A stretch of 64,000 bases of DNA. Source: an uncultured Clostridia bacterium. Its GTDB lineage: Bacteria > Bacillota > Clostridia > TANB77 > CAG-508. The first letter of the stretch is position 1. Every line of letters begins with the position of its first letter. The notes beneath the pieces were generated by a model that was not told the DNA's origin, did no database searches, and saw nothing but the letters and a program-made list of their open reading frames with translations. The stretch is from assembly GCA_948560265.1 (NCBI GenBank), contig CAOXTD010000002.1, positions 129,230-193,229 on the forward strand, written 5' to 3'. A program made the translations under genes and the position numbers. Shown here in pieces: positions 36,927-46,425 of the stretch.

Positions 36927-38396
36927 ATGATAAAGAATATACAAACTAAGATAATACTCATTTTCTTTGTCTTAGGAATTTTGATTATTGGTTCACTTTC
37001 TTTCTCACATATCATGATGTTAGAAAAGATGAACCAATCTCTTGTGCAAAACGAGCAAAAAGACCTACAGCTTGAAGAAAAACAAAAAGAGAAAATACAA
37101 GAAAAAATCAAAGCGCAAGTAAGACAGACAGAAGTAATTGCAGTTATAGCGATTGGAAGTTTTAGTGCTATTATGGTACTAGTTAGCTATTTTAATACTA
37201 AATCAGTAGTAAAACCAGTCAATAGTTTGATTGAAAGTGCGGAAAAGATAGCAAATGGTGAAGAAGTTGAAATTGCCCATCTAGATAAAAAGAAAACACA
37301 AATAGATGAACTAGTAAATGCTTTTAGCCTTATGACAAATGAACTAAAACAAAACTTGAATGAAATGGGAAAACAAAAGAAACAAATTGAAACTATTTTA
37401 CTTCACATGACAGACGGTATTATTGCTTTTGATATGGAAGGAAAAATCATCCATATTAATCCAGCAGCCAAAAGTCTACTACAATTAGATAGACAAGATA
37501 ACAGCTTTAATAAAATTTTTCAAAAGCTGAATACAGACATTAATTTAGAAAAAATAGTTTATTTAGAAAATTGGACTTCTTCAGAGCAAAGACTCAATAT
37601 AGGAGAAAAGTATGTTAATTTACTATTTGCTCCATTCCAAGACGAAAGCGATAAACCAGCAGGCGTTATTGTAGTAATACAAGACATTACACAACACGTA
37701 AAACTAGACAATATGCAAAAAGAGTTTGTAGCAGATGTATCTCACGAGCTAAAAACACCAATTACTTCAATTATGGGATATGCAGATACTTTATTAGAAT
37801 CAGAATACGACAAAGAGATGCAAGCAAAATTTCTAGGAGTTATTAGTTCAGAAGCAAGAAGAATGGCAAGGTTAGTAACAGACTTACTAGTATTATCTCG
37901 TTATGATAACAAAAAAATTACCAAAGAAGAAGTAGAATTTGACTTAGGTGATTTAACCAAGAAATGTATCGAAAGATTAAAATTTGAAATTGAAAAGAAA
38001 AATCACCATATAGAATGTTTTGTTACAGCCAATGTTCCACCAGTAAAAGCAGATAAATATGGAATTGAAAGAGTTATCTTAAACATTATTACGAACGCAA
38101 TTAAATATACGCCTGAAAATGGAATTATCAAAGTATATGTAGGTTTTGTATACAATGATGCCTATATCAAGATTATTGATAATGGAATCGGAATTCCAGA
38201 ACAAGATTTAAGCAGAATTTTTGAAAGATTTTATCGTGTTGATAAGGCAAGAACTAGAGAAATGGGTGGAACAGGATTAGGGCTTTCCATTGCCAAGGAA
38301 ATTTTAGACCAAAACAATGGTAGTATTGATATCAAAAGTGAAGTAGGAAAAGGAACAGAGATAGTGATCAGAGTACCTACTAAGAAATTAAGTTAG
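36927..38396 (+). CDS. walK: Sensor histidine kinase, WalK-like
   Basis: This 489-aa kinase pairs with the regulator upstream. It has two transmembrane helices (about 7-29 and 70-92) with only a short extracellular stretch. HAMP (about 93-145), PAS (about 150-260), HisKA with VADVSHELKTPIT (about 267-280), and HATPase_c with the N box (ITNAIKYTPENG) and G boxes (DNGIGIP, GGTGLGLSI) follow. The architecture is that of WalK, which senses wall status. The extracellular sensor domain is much shorter than in Bacillus WalK, as is common in Clostridia. The stop codon lies inside a repeat element. Confidence 0.87.
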   Translation: MIKNIQTKIILIFFVLGILIIGSLSFSHIMMLEKMNQSLVQNEQKDLQLEEKQKEKIQEKIKAQVRQTEVIAVIAIGSFSAIMVLVSYFNTKSVVKPVNSLIESAEKIANGEEVEIAHLDKKKTQIDELVNAFSLMTNELKQNLNEMGKQKKQIETILLHMTDGIIAFDMEGKIIHINPAAKSLLQLDRQDNSFNKIFQKLNTDINLEKIVYLENWTSSEQRLNIGEKYVNLLFAPFQDESDKPAGVIVVIQDITQHVKLDNMQKEFVADVSHELKTPITSIMGYADTLLESEYDKEMQAKFLGVISSEARRMARLVTDLLVLSRYDNKKITKEEVEFDLGDLTKKCIERLKFEIEKKNHHIECFVTANVPPVKADKYGIERVILNIITNAIKYTPENGIIKVYVGFVYNDAYIKIIDNGIGIPEQDLSRIFERFYRVDKARTREMGGTGLGLSIAKEILDQNNGSIDIKSEVGKGTEIVIRVPTKKLS

Positions 38397-38515
38397 CTGT
38401 GCGAAGCAGAGCAAGCTACAGATAACTTATGCAAAGTGGAATGAAGCGAAGTTAGCTGTGCGAAGCAGAGCAAGCTACAGATAACTTATGCAATCGAGTA
38501 AAGCGAGATTGTAAA
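38392..38515. repeat. Tandem copies of a 43-bp intergenic repeat
   Basis: Two identical 43-bp units (38392-38434 and 38451-38493) start with GTTAGCTGTGCGAAGC and end with ATAACTTATGCAA. They are separated by AGTGGAATGAAGCGAA and followed by a related end, GAGTAAAGCGAGATTGTA. The first unit includes the walK stop codon. Diverged copies occur at 42464-42528 and 63083-63150. Confidence 0.85.
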
Positions 38516-38541
38516 CATTGATGAAAGAAGGAAATAGGAGA

Positions 38542-39195
38542 ATGATTATAAACGACAAAGCAAAGAACATATTAGAATGGATAGCATGTATTGTTATTGC
38601 TTTTGTACTAGCGCTCTTAATCAAATATTTTATAGGAACACCAACAGTGGTAGAACAAGTTTCTATGAAACCAACTTTAATTGAAGGACATAGACTTCTT
38701 TTAAATAGATGGGTAAGAACAACGAAACAAATGCCAAAAAGAGGAGACATTATTACTTTTGAAGCACCAAGTAATGCAAAAGTATCTATACAAAAAGAAG
38801 ATATTGACCTTAATAATCCAGTAGCAAAATACGAAAACGAACCAACCTCTTGGTGGGGAAAATTTACTTACTATGTATTAGAATTAAAAAAGGAAAGTTA
38901 TATAAAAAGAGTTATTGGCTTACCAGGTGAGCATGTTCAAATTAAGGATGGAAAAGTATATATTAATGGAGAAGAATTACAAGAAGACTATTTAGCAGAA
39001 GGTGTAGAAACAAGAGCGAACTACCCAGATGAGTATTTTACAGATTTTATTGTTCCAGAAAATTGCGTATTTGCTATGGGAGACAACAGAAGACAATCAA
39101 CAGACTGTAGGAAGTTTGGTTGTATTCCATTAGAAAAGATTGAAAGTAAGGTATGGATTCGCTTTTGGCCATTTGATTTATTTGGTAAGGTATAG
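38542..39195 (+). CDS. lepB: Type I signal peptidase
   Basis: This 217-aa protease removes signal peptides at the outer face of the membrane. It has one N-terminal transmembrane helix (about 9-29). The catalytic Ser is in QVSMKPTL (about 42), the catalytic Lys in YIKRVIGLPGE (about 122), and the box GDNRRQSTDCRKFG is near the C-terminus. I chose ATG 38542 because GAAGGAA lies about ten bases upstream. It probably processes the secreted proteins encoded nearby. Confidence 0.88.
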   Translation: MIINDKAKNILEWIACIVIAFVLALLIKYFIGTPTVVEQVSMKPTLIEGHRLLLNRWVRTTKQMPKRGDIITFEAPSNAKVSIQKEDIDLNNPVAKYENEPTSWWGKFTYYVLELKKESYIKRVIGLPGEHVQIKDGKVYINGEELQEDYLAEGVETRANYPDEYFTDFIVPENCVFAMGDNRRQSTDCRKFGCIPLEKIESKVWIRFWPFDLFGKV

Positions 39196-39250
39196 TGTCA
39201 GGTTGGGGACGTTCCTTTTTCTGACAAAAGTGTCATATAGGGGACACACC
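39196..39250. repeat. REP-like element (TGTCAGGTTGGGGACG family)
   Basis: TGTCAGGTTGGGGACG is followed by TTCCTTTTTCTGACA and then TGTCATATAGGGGACA. It is closely similar to 44081-44138 and related to the ends at 42443-42556 and 60906-60980. It separates lepB from holB. Confidence 0.75.
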
Positions 39251-39277
39251 TTAGAAAATTTTAGAGGAGGAAAAAAA

Positions 39278-40189
39278 TTGTCCTTTGAGAACTTGATAGG
39301 AAATGAAAAAGTAAAAAATATACTAAAGAACAGTGTTCAAACTAATAATTTGTTGCATAGTTATTTATTTGTAGGAATTGACGGAATTGGAAAAAGCCTT
39401 TTTGCAAAAGAATTTGCACACATGATATTATGCAGTTCTAATCAAGAAAAACCATGTGCAACTTGCAAATCTTGTCTAGAATTTCAAGGGGGAAGTCATC
39501 CAGACTTTTTACAAATAGAACCAGAAGATGGCAAAACAATCAAAATAGAGCAAATTCGTTACCTACAAGAAAAAATTGCAGAAAAACCAGTAACTTCAGA
39601 AAAAAAAGTATATATTATTAGAAATAGTGATAAAATGACAAGAGAAGCAGCAAATGGATTACTCAAAACATTAGAAGAACCACCAAATTATGCAGTTTTA
39701 ATTTTATTAACGGAGAATGAAAGTAAATTACTAGCAACCATTAAATCAAGATGTACTAAAATTGCTTTTCAAGCCCTTTCAGAAGAAGAAATAAAAATCT
39801 ATTTACAAAATCAATCAGAGGAAAAAAGCTTCCAAATGACTAGTAATATGGTAAAACAATGTCAGGGAAGTATTGGTAGAGCAATTAAAATTGTAGAAGA
39901 ACAAGAGACATATAATCAAGTAGAGAAAATAATTAGTAATATAAAAAAAGAAAACATTACGCAAATTTGGAAAGATGCAGAAATACTATATCAGGCTAAA
40001 GAAAAAATTATGGATTTGTTAGACTATATGAATGTTGTCTTTTTTGAGAAACTCCGTGAAGAGCAAGATAGAAGATATACAAAAGCAGTTGATATTATAG
40101 AAGAAACGAAAAAAAGAATAACAGATAATAGCAACTATGATATGTCTATTGATAATTTATTATTAAGAATATGGGAACAATTTGCATAA
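39278..40189 (+). CDS. holB: DNA polymerase III delta-prime subunit
   Basis: This 303-aa clamp-loader subunit has the AAA+ fold of the DnaX/HolB group. It shows FENLIGNEKVKNILKNSV, the P-loop-like GIDGIGKSLFAKEF, a zinc module (CSSNQEKPCATCKSC), and the SRC motif in TIKSRCTKIAF. I chose the TTG at 39278, preceded by GAGGAGG at eight bases and matching the usual LSFENLIG start; the frame extends upstream into the REP element. The gene precedes ricT, a standard Firmicute order. Confidence 0.85.
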   Translation: MSFENLIGNEKVKNILKNSVQTNNLLHSYLFVGIDGIGKSLFAKEFAHMILCSSNQEKPCATCKSCLEFQGGSHPDFLQIEPEDGKTIKIEQIRYLQEKIAEKPVTSEKKVYIIRNSDKMTREAANGLLKTLEEPPNYAVLILLTENESKLLATIKSRCTKIAFQALSEEEIKIYLQNQSEEKSFQMTSNMVKQCQGSIGRAIKIVEEQETYNQVEKIISNIKKENITQIWKDAEILYQAKEKIMDLLDYMNVVFFEKLREEQDRRYTKAVDIIEETKKRITDNSNYDMSIDNLLLRIWEQFA

Positions 40190-40210
40190 AAAGAAAGGAA
40201 AGAAAATTAA

Positions 40211-41131
40211 TTGAAAAATATAGTAGGAATCAGATTTAAAAAGCCGGGAAAAATATACTTTTTTGATCCAGATGAACTAGAAATAAATAAGCAAGATAAA
40301 GTAGTAGTAGAGACTGCTATGGGGCAAGAACTTGGTGAGGTAGTAGTAAGTAAAAGAGCTGTTCCAGAAGAAAGCTTAACAGCACCCCTCAAAAAGGTAA
40401 TTCGTATTGCTACTCAAAAAGACTTAAAACATCAAGAAGAGAACAAAAAGAAAGAAGAAGAAGCTTTTAAAATTTGCGAGGAAAAAATCAAAAAATATAA
40501 ATTAGATATGCATTTAACAGAAGTTGAATACAAATTTGATAATAGTAAAATCTTATTTTATTTCACAGCAGATGGAAGAATTGACTTTAGAGAATTAGTA
40601 AAAGACTTAGCAGCAGTTTTTAGAACTAGAATTGAATTAAGACAAATAGGAGTAAGAGATGAAGTAAAGCGCATTGGTGGAAATGGAGTTTGCGGAAGAG
40701 AACTTTGTTGCTGTTCTTTCTTAGGAAATTTTGAAACAGTATCTATTAAAATGGCAAAAGAGCAAAATATGTCATTAAATCCATCTAAGATTTCTGGAAA
40801 TTGTGGAAGACTAATGTGTTGCTTAAAATATGAACAAGAAGTGTATGAAGAAAAACTAAATAGATTGCCTAAAATAGGAGCAATTGTTAAAACAGAAGAT
40901 GGAGAAGGAATTGTAGACTCTATAGAAACTTTAAAAGAGATGATTAGAGTCAAACTAAAAGATGGAGATGACATTTTCTATAAAAAATATCCAGTTTCCG
41001 AAGTCAAAATTATTAAAAATGTGGGAAAAGAAGAAGTAGATCCAGAAGAAAGAGAACATTTAAAAGAATTACAAGAATTAGAAAAACTAGAGAAAATGGA
41101 AAAACAAGCAAGTAATGAAGATGATATGTAA
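40211..41131 (+). CDS. ricT: PSP1-domain protein RicT (YaaT)
   Basis: This 306-aa protein matches YaaT/RicT, part of the Y-complex (RicAFT) that binds [4Fe-4S] clusters and affects RNase Y, sporulation and competence in Bacillus. The PSP1 core is at about 60-145. The cysteine cluster reads CGRELCCCSFLG and GNCGRLMCCLKYE (about 160-220). The tail is rich in Glu/Lys/Leu. The start is TTG at 40211 with AAAGGAAAG upstream, giving the family-typical KNIVGIRFKKPGKIYFFDP. Confidence 0.88.
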   Translation: MKNIVGIRFKKPGKIYFFDPDELEINKQDKVVVETAMGQELGEVVVSKRAVPEESLTAPLKKVIRIATQKDLKHQEENKKKEEEAFKICEEKIKKYKLDMHLTEVEYKFDNSKILFYFTADGRIDFRELVKDLAAVFRTRIELRQIGVRDEVKRIGGNGVCGRELCCCSFLGNFETVSIKMAKEQNMSLNPSKISGNCGRLMCCLKYEQEVYEEKLNRLPKIGAIVKTEDGEGIVDSIETLKEMIRVKLKDGDDIFYKKYPVSEVKIIKNVGKEEVDPEEREHLKELQELEKLEKMEKQASNEDDM

Positions 41132-41213
41132 TAAAATAAATAAGTCTAATTTACTAGTACAAGGAATAATAGTAAAAGAAGTAAAAAAGGAAGTAGAGAG
41201 GTGGTGAGAAAAA

Positions 41214-41387
41214 ATGGCATATAAAATTACAGATAAATGTATTGGATGTGGAGCATGCGCTGCAAGTTGCCCAGTATCTTGTATTTCACAAGGAGATAGC
41301 AAATATGTAATTGACAAAGAAGCTTGCATCGGATGTGGTACTTGTGCTGGAGTTTGCCCAGTAGGAGCACCAGAGCCAGAAGAATAA
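41214..41387 (+). CDS. 2[4Fe-4S] ferredoxin
   Basis: This 57-aa ferredoxin has two complete CxxCxxCxxxCP cluster motifs: CIGCGACAASCP (about 9-20) and CIGCGTCAGVCP (about 38-49). It is an electron carrier, most likely taking electrons from the pyruvate:ferredoxin oxidoreductase encoded convergently downstream. ATG 41214 follows GAGAGGTGGTGAG. A bidirectional terminator ends it. Confidence 0.93.
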   Translation: MAYKITDKCIGCGACAASCPVSCISQGDSKYVIDKEACIGCGTCAGVCPVGAPEPEE

Positions 41388-41425
41388 TGTAAAAAGCTAC
41401 ATAAAGCACAAGCTATAATAATGTA

Positions 41426-41459
41426 AAAAAGCTCCTCAATTTACTTTGAGGAGCTTTTT
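41426..41459. terminator. Bidirectional terminator between ferredoxin and porB
   Basis: AAAAAGCTCCTCAA pairs with TTGAGGAGCTTTTT, giving A and T runs on both sides, between two convergent genes. Confidence 0.88.
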
Positions 41460-41467
41460 ATGGATAT

Positions 41468-42421
41468 CTATTTTTCTTCTTTACTCATTGCTTCTAAAGC
41501 TAAAAGTTCTTCCCAACGTTTATCTACTTCTTTTTGGAATTCTTCAATCATCCACTCATTTCCTTCTTGGAACATGTGTTTAAAGCGTTTTTGTGGTCTT
41601 AAAAATTCCTCAATAGGTAATTTTTTCGCAGGTTTATAATTAATAATATACTTACCATCAATTACTTCATATAGTGGCCAATAACAAGTATCTACAGCTA
41701 ATTTGTTAATTTGCATTAACATATCTGTTGGGTATCCCCAACCTCTAGGGCATGGTGCTAAGACATTTAAGAAACAAGCACCTTCTGTATAAATTGCCTT
41801 CTCAGATTTTTCATATAAATCTTTGAAATTAGCAAAAGCAATTGTTTGAGCCACATATGGCAAATGATGTGATGCCATAACCTCTGTTAAATCTTTTCTA
41901 GATTGCATCTTTCCAGGGATTACTTTACCCGCTGGAGAAGTTGTTGTATCTGCAAATCTTGGTGTGGCAGAAGAACGTTGAATACCTGTGTTCATATAAG
42001 CACCATTATCATAACATACATAAACCATATCATGACCTCTCTCCATAGCACCTGATAATGACTGAATACCAATATCATAAGTTCCACCATCTCCACCAAA
42101 AGCAATAAATTTTGTATCTCCCTCAGTTGGCAACTTTCCTTGCTTTTTCATAGAACGGTAAGCAGCTTCTGCTCCAGAAAGGGTAGCAGCAGCATTCTCA
42201 AATGCTGTATGAATATAAGAGTCTGTCCAAGCTGTATATGGATACATAAAGGTAGAAACTTCCATACAACCAGTAGCATTACTAATTACCGCATGATCTT
42301 CTGGCTTTAAAGCACGAAGCACCATTCTAGCAACAGGAGGAGCACCACAACCAGCACACATTCTATGTCCTGAAGTAAGTCTAGAAGGTTTATTTGCAAC
42401 TACTTCTTTTACATTATACAT
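41468..42421 (-). CDS. porB: Pyruvate:ferredoxin oxidoreductase beta subunit
   Basis: This 317-aa subunit binds thiamine diphosphate. Visible are the cluster-ligand start HRMCAGCGAPP, the ThDP motif GDGGTYDIG with the downstream NGAYMNTGIQRSSATP, and the C-terminal cysteine region LAPCPRGWGYP. The NTGIQRSSATP phrase is typical of pyruvate-specific enzymes. The complex oxidises pyruvate to acetyl-CoA and reduces ferredoxin. It is the last gene of the operon; a 135-base gap with a repeat element separates it from porA. Confidence 0.9.
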   Translation of the reverse strand: MYNVKEVVANKPSRLTSGHRMCAGCGAPPVARMVLRALKPEDHAVISNATGCMEVSTFMYPYTAWTDSYIHTAFENAAATLSGAEAAYRSMKKQGKLPTEGDTKFIAFGGDGGTYDIGIQSLSGAMERGHDMVYVCYDNGAYMNTGIQRSSATPRFADTTTSPAGKVIPGKMQSRKDLTEVMASHHLPYVAQTIAFANFKDLYEKSEKAIYTEGACFLNVLAPCPRGWGYPTDMLMQINKLAVDTCYWPLYEVIDGKYIINYKPAKKLPIEEFLRPQKRFKHMFQEGNEWMIEEFQKEVDKRWEELLALEAMSKEEK

Positions 42422-42442
42422 TTTTAAAATCTCCTTTCATTT

Positions 42443-42556
42443 TGTCAGTTTGGGGACGTTAAGTCAGCTGTGTGACGCGAAGCGAACTACAGATGATTTA
42501 TGCGGTGGAGCAACGCGAAACGTATAGTTTAATTGACATCTGTCCCTCAACTGACA
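42443..42556. repeat. REP-like element with a nested copy of the 43-bp repeat family
   Basis: TGTCAGTTTGGGGACG (42443-42458) and its rough complement CTGTCCCTCAACTGACA at the right end form terminal inverted repeats. Between them lies a diverged 43-bp-family unit (AGCTGTGTGACGCGAAGC ... GATGATTTATGC). The element abuts the porA stop codon. Confidence 0.75.
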
Positions 42557-43738
42557 TTATTTTCTCAATCCCACATAACGATATGGATTATCTATTTTTC
42601 CAGTTTTTACAACATCTTGTAAATAGCTATATACTTCATGAATATCTTTAGAGGTTGTGTCTCTACCACCAATTCCATAAACATAGCTAACAGTTGGTAC
42701 TTGTTTTTGACCTACGTACATGCTTGAAACCACATCTTCAAATAAAGCACCACCAGCACCATTTAAAGAATCACTACGATCCATAACAGCGACAGCTTTT
42801 AAGTGTCCTAAAGCTTCAGAAATTTCTTCAGCAGGGAATGGCCTAAACATACGGACTTTTAATAATCCTGCTTTAACACCGCTAGTTCTTAATTCATCAA
42901 CGACCGTTTTTGCAGTTCCAGCAGTAGAATTCATACAAACAATAGCAATCTCAGCGTCATCTAGCATGTATTCTTCAAAGAAAGAGTACTTTCTACCAGT
43001 TATTTTTTCAAAATCTTTTGCCACATCAGCAACTACTTTCTTAGCATTTCTCATAGCTTCAGCTTGTTGATATTTATGTTCAAATAAGAATGGTTGAACA
43101 TCTAAAGGACCAACTGCCATTTGTTCTTTTTCATTTAATAAATAATGTTCTGGATGATAAGTACCTACAAACTCTTTTACTTTATCATCTTCAATAAGCT
43201 CAATATTTTCAATAGAATGTGATGTAATAAATCCATCTTGACAAACCATTAAAGGTAACAAAACATCTTTATGTTCAGCAATACGATGAGCCATAATTAA
43301 ATTATCATAAGCCTCTTGATTATTTTCTGAAAATAACATAATCCAACCACTATCTCTAGCGCCCATTGCATCTGAATGGTCACAATGAATATTTAAAGGA
43401 CCTGAAACAGCACGGTTAACTAATGACATAACAATAGGAAGTCTCAAACTAGATGCAATATAAATCATTTCCCACATATAAGATAAACCATTAGCAGAAG
43501 TAGCTGTCATAGCTCTTGCACCTGCAGACTCTGCACCAACACAAGCACTCATAGCGCTATGTTCACTTTCTACCGCCACAAATTCTGTATCTACTGAACC
43601 ATTACTAACAAAAGTAGAAAAGTATTGAGGTATTTCAGTAGAAGGTGTAATAGGGAAAGCAGCTACTACATCAGGATTAATTTGTTTCATAGCAATAGCA
43701 GCAGCTTCATTTCCACTTAATCTTTCTCTAATTCCCAT
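42557..43738 (-). CDS. porA: Pyruvate:ferredoxin oxidoreductase alpha subunit
   Basis: This 393-aa subunit has the pyrimidine-binding and transketolase-C-like domains. It opens with GNEAAAIAMKQINPDVVAAFPITPSTEI, then TATSANGLSYMWE and DHSDAMGARDSGW, and C-terminal MDRSDSLNGAGG. These are standard for the four-subunit archaeal/clostridial type enzyme. It lies between the delta ferredoxin subunit and the beta subunit. GAAAGGAAT precedes the ATG. Confidence 0.92.
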   Translation of the reverse strand: MGIRERLSGNEAAAIAMKQINPDVVAAFPITPSTEIPQYFSTFVSNGSVDTEFVAVESEHSAMSACVGAESAGARAMTATSANGLSYMWEMIYIASSLRLPIVMSLVNRAVSGPLNIHCDHSDAMGARDSGWIMLFSENNQEAYDNLIMAHRIAEHKDVLLPLMVCQDGFITSHSIENIELIEDDKVKEFVGTYHPEHYLLNEKEQMAVGPLDVQPFLFEHKYQQAEAMRNAKKVVADVAKDFEKITGRKYSFFEEYMLDDAEIAIVCMNSTAGTAKTVVDELRTSGVKAGLLKVRMFRPFPAEEISEALGHLKAVAVMDRSDSLNGAGGALFEDVVSSMYVGQKQVPTVSYVYGIGGRDTTSKDIHEVYSYLQDVVKTGKIDNPYRYVGLRK

Positions 43739-43759
43739 TTTTTTTATTCCTTTCTCTTT

Positions 43760-44062
43760 TTATTTTTCGCCCTCATCTACCATTTCAATAGCTTTAAAAG
43801 GACATACTTTAGCGCATACGCCACAACCTTTACAGTAATCATAATTAAAATCCGTACGCTTTTGGTCTTTTCCAACAGGAATGGCGTTATCTGGACAAAC
43901 AGGGAAGCATAAGCCACATTGTGTACATTTTTCAGAAATATATTTTGGTCTAATACTTCTCCAGTCACCAGTTTTAAATTCCATTGCATTACCTGCTTCA
44001 TAAATATTTCCAGCAATGGTCATATCTTGAACAGGAGTATTTTTATCTATTTTTGTTGACAT
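43760..44062 (-). CDS. porD: Pyruvate:ferredoxin oxidoreductase delta (ferredoxin) subunit
   Basis: This 100-aa subunit carries two [4Fe-4S] motifs: CTQCGLCFPVCP and CKGCGVCAKVCP (about 42-53 and 72-83). The lead-in TGDWRSIRPKYISEK is typical of PorD. It passes electrons from the ThDP site to free ferredoxin. GAAAGGAGATTG precedes the ATG, and porA follows 21 bases on. Confidence 0.92.
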   Translation of the reverse strand: MSTKIDKNTPVQDMTIAGNIYEAGNAMEFKTGDWRSIRPKYISEKCTQCGLCFPVCPDNAIPVGKDQKRTDFNYDYCKGCGVCAKVCPFKAIEMVDEGEK

Positions 44063-44080
44063 TGTCTACAATCTCCTTTC

Positions 44081-44138
44081 GTGTCAGGTTGGGGACGTTC
44101 CTTTTTCTGACAAACTTGTCAGGTTGGGGACATACCTT
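44081..44138. repeat. REP-like element between porG and porD
   Basis: TGTCAGGTTGGGGACG, TTCCTTTTTCTGACA and then a second TGTCAGGTTGGGGACA match the 39196 element closely. It lies within the por transcript. Confidence 0.75.
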
Positions 44139-44153
44139 AAACTAACAAATCTA

Positions 44154-44735
44154 TTATTGTATTTTTTGAACCTCTTTTAAAGCAAGTTCCAAAGCCTTCA
44201 TATTACCTTCAATAACTTCAGGTTTTTTCGCAAATTTATGTCCAAAAGAACCTTTCATATCTGCTAAGAAATCTTTTTCTTCCATAATACTAGCAACTTT
44301 TACAATAGCAGCAAGCATTGGAGTATTAGGAAAATATTTTCCTAACGTTTCTAAAGATACTTTTTTAGCATCTATAGTGTAAACACTACCTTTGTATCCA
44401 CGTAATACTTTGTCTAAATAATCTTTTCCTTTAGTAGTGTTAATCACAATAGCACCATCTTGTTTTAGTCCAGCAGTTACATCTACACTTTCTAGTAGAG
44501 TATCATCAACAACTACTACGTAATCAGGTTCATAGATGTTACTATGAATACGAATAGGGGTATCACTAATACGGTTATAGGCAGTGATTGGTGCGCCCAT
44601 TCTTTCAGGACCATATTCAGGGAAACCTTGAATATACTTTCCTGTATTAAAAGCAGCGTCTGCTAAGAGTAAAGAAGCTGTTTTAGCACCTTGACCGCCT
44701 CTACCATGCCATCTAATTTCAACTAAATCTTTCAT
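44154..44735 (-). CDS. porG: Pyruvate:ferredoxin oxidoreductase gamma subunit
   Basis: This 193-aa subunit starts with the family motif EIRWHGRGGQGAKTAS, then FPEYGPERMGAPI and a VVVDDTLL strand. It is the first gene of the por operon (order gamma-delta-alpha-beta). AAAAGGAGGAAAC precedes the ATG under a consensus promoter. Confidence 0.9.
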   Translation of the reverse strand: MKDLVEIRWHGRGGQGAKTASLLLADAAFNTGKYIQGFPEYGPERMGAPITAYNRISDTPIRIHSNIYEPDYVVVVDDTLLESVDVTAGLKQDGAIVINTTKGKDYLDKVLRGYKGSVYTIDAKKVSLETLGKYFPNTPMLAAIVKVASIMEEKDFLADMKGSFGHKFAKKPEVIEGNMKALELALKEVQKIQ

Positions 44736-44773
44736 TTAGAATAGTTTCCTCCTTTTTTATAATTTGTGCTTTA

Positions 44774-44802
44774 ATTCTATTCTTAAATTGCTGTAATGTC
44801 AA
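44774..44802 (-). promoter_or_regulatory. Promoter of the por operon
   Basis: On the minus strand, TTGACA (44802-44797) and TAGAAT (44779-44774) have a 17-base spacer, 39 bases upstream of porG. Confidence 0.75.
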
Positions 44803-44878
44803 GAAATCTGACCAAGTTGTTCTAGAAAGTTTTGAAAGAAACTATAAAAGAAATTAGGAAAAAGTAACATGACATATA

Positions 44879-44907
44879 TTGACACATTTTAAAACAGTAT
44901 GTTATAA
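44879..44907 (+). promoter_or_regulatory. Putative promoter of the prepilin/FGE-like gene
   Basis: TTGACA and TTATAA with a 17-base spacer lie about 100 bases before the ATG at 45010. Confidence 0.6.
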
Positions 44908-45009
44908 CTAAAGTGCGAATAAAAACATACCAATAGTGCAAAAAATAATGAAAAATGTGCATAAAAGAGAATAAGATGCCAATACTAAAGAAAAAAGGAG
45001 AGATAATTT

Positions 45010-46336
45010 ATGAGAAAAAATTTAACAGCTAAAAGCAATATAAAAAATGTAAGAAATAAAATATACTTGAATAATAATTATAATCGGTATAACTTTAGTT
45101 GCTTTAGTTGTGACCATAGTGATATTACTAATCTTAGCAGGAATCACAATCATGTACACCATGGGAGAGAATAGTATTTTCAAAAAAGCACAAGAGGCAA
45201 AGAATAAGACAGAAGATGCAATCAAAAATGAGCAAGAATATATGAACCAAATAGAGAATATGATAAATGAATATACAAGCGGAACAGGAAGTCAAACAAA
45301 GCCACAAATAGGACCAGACAAAAAAGGAGAAATCTTAACAGAAAATAAATCAAACTATACAGACGAAACAGGAACAGCAGTAATTCCAGGGGGATTTTGT
45401 GTAGTAAAAGATAGTGTAGAGAATTCAACAGACAAAAATACAGTAGAAAGTGGCTTAGTAATCTCTGATATAGCAGAAGATGATTTAGATAATAGTAAAC
45501 ATGGAAACCAATTTGTATGGATACCAGTTACTGATTACAGTAAGTTTCATTTAATAGAGGGATATTATAATGGTAGTTTACAGACATATTTAAGTGCAGA
45601 AACTAATCCAAATAGAGAGGCAGGAAATGCAACGATTGCTGGATCACCTGGAAAGCCATATGTAGCTAATAATGTAGCAGGAACAGCAGAAAGCATAGCA
45701 ATGTATAAAAGTGTTAAAGATAATGGAGGCTTCTATATTGCACGTTTTGAAGCAGGAATAACTGGTACAATAGATAATAGCAGTTTAGAAACTCGAACCT
45801 TAGCGGATGGAAGTGTAAAACCATTATCTCAAAAAGGAGTAGGAGTATGGAATTATATTCCATGGGGTGGAACTTCAATAGTGGAAGCTTCTGATAATTT
45901 GCCTGGAAATGATAGTGCTAATGGTGCAGTTAAAGTTGCAAGAAGTATGTATCCAGCAACTGATACTGTTCATAAGGTAACAAGCACTTTATGCTATGGA
46001 GTACAATGGGATGCAGCATTAAATTTTATTGATACAAATTATGAAACAGGGAACGTAGCAGATGATAGTTATGTAAAAGATAATACAGGAACAGGAAATT
46101 ATTCAAGTCCGTTAGCAACTACAGGAAGCAAGATAGCTTACCAACAAAAGCATATTTACGATATGGCAGGAAATATTTGGGAATGGACTATGGAAGCTTA
46201 TGGAACTGTTTATCGAGTAGGACGTGGTGGTGATATTGGTGGTGATGCCCATATTAATTCGGTTTCTAGCCGATATGGACGTTTGCCAGATGTAGAATGG
46301 AATGTTTTTGGCTTCCGTACAGCTTTATACTTATAA
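45010..46336 (+). CDS. Prepilin-like surface protein with FGE/SUMF-type domain, frame joined by a +1 shift at CGGT 45085
   Basis: Joining two frames at CGGT (45085-45088) gives a 441-aa protein. The N-terminal 25 residues are hydrophilic and asparagine-rich, then G-ITLVALVVTIVILLILAG forms a prepilin-like cleavage and helix segment. The body resembles formylglycine-generating-enzyme-like domains: FVWIPV, GGFYIARFE, YDMAGNIWEWT, and a terminal FGFRTALYL. It is likely a secreted or pilus-like adhesive protein. ATG 45010 has a good SD (AAAAGGAGAG). The downstream frame alone could start only at a GTG (45110) inside the helix, which would lose the cleavage glycine. A paralog at 46426 shows plain GGT at the same place. 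Confidence 0.78.
45085..45088 (+). other. +1 recoding site CGGT in the prepilin/FGE-like gene
   Basis: Context is tat aat CGGT ata act. Shifted reading gives YN-G-ITLVAL. Paralogs at 46426 and 50710 carry ordinary GGT for this glycine. The preceding codon is AAT. Confidence 0.85.
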
Positions 46337-46425
46337 TTCTACTTTTGCAATACAAAATTTTATGTTCTATTTTAAATGAATGTATAAAAAAGGAAAATAT
46401 AAAAGAAAAAGGAGGAAATAGAAAT

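Noticed and set aside
45022..45225. Minus-strand frame covering the prepilin signal region, and a similar one at 46266-46703
   Set aside because: They are antisense shadows of the duplicated hydrophobic helix, not genes.
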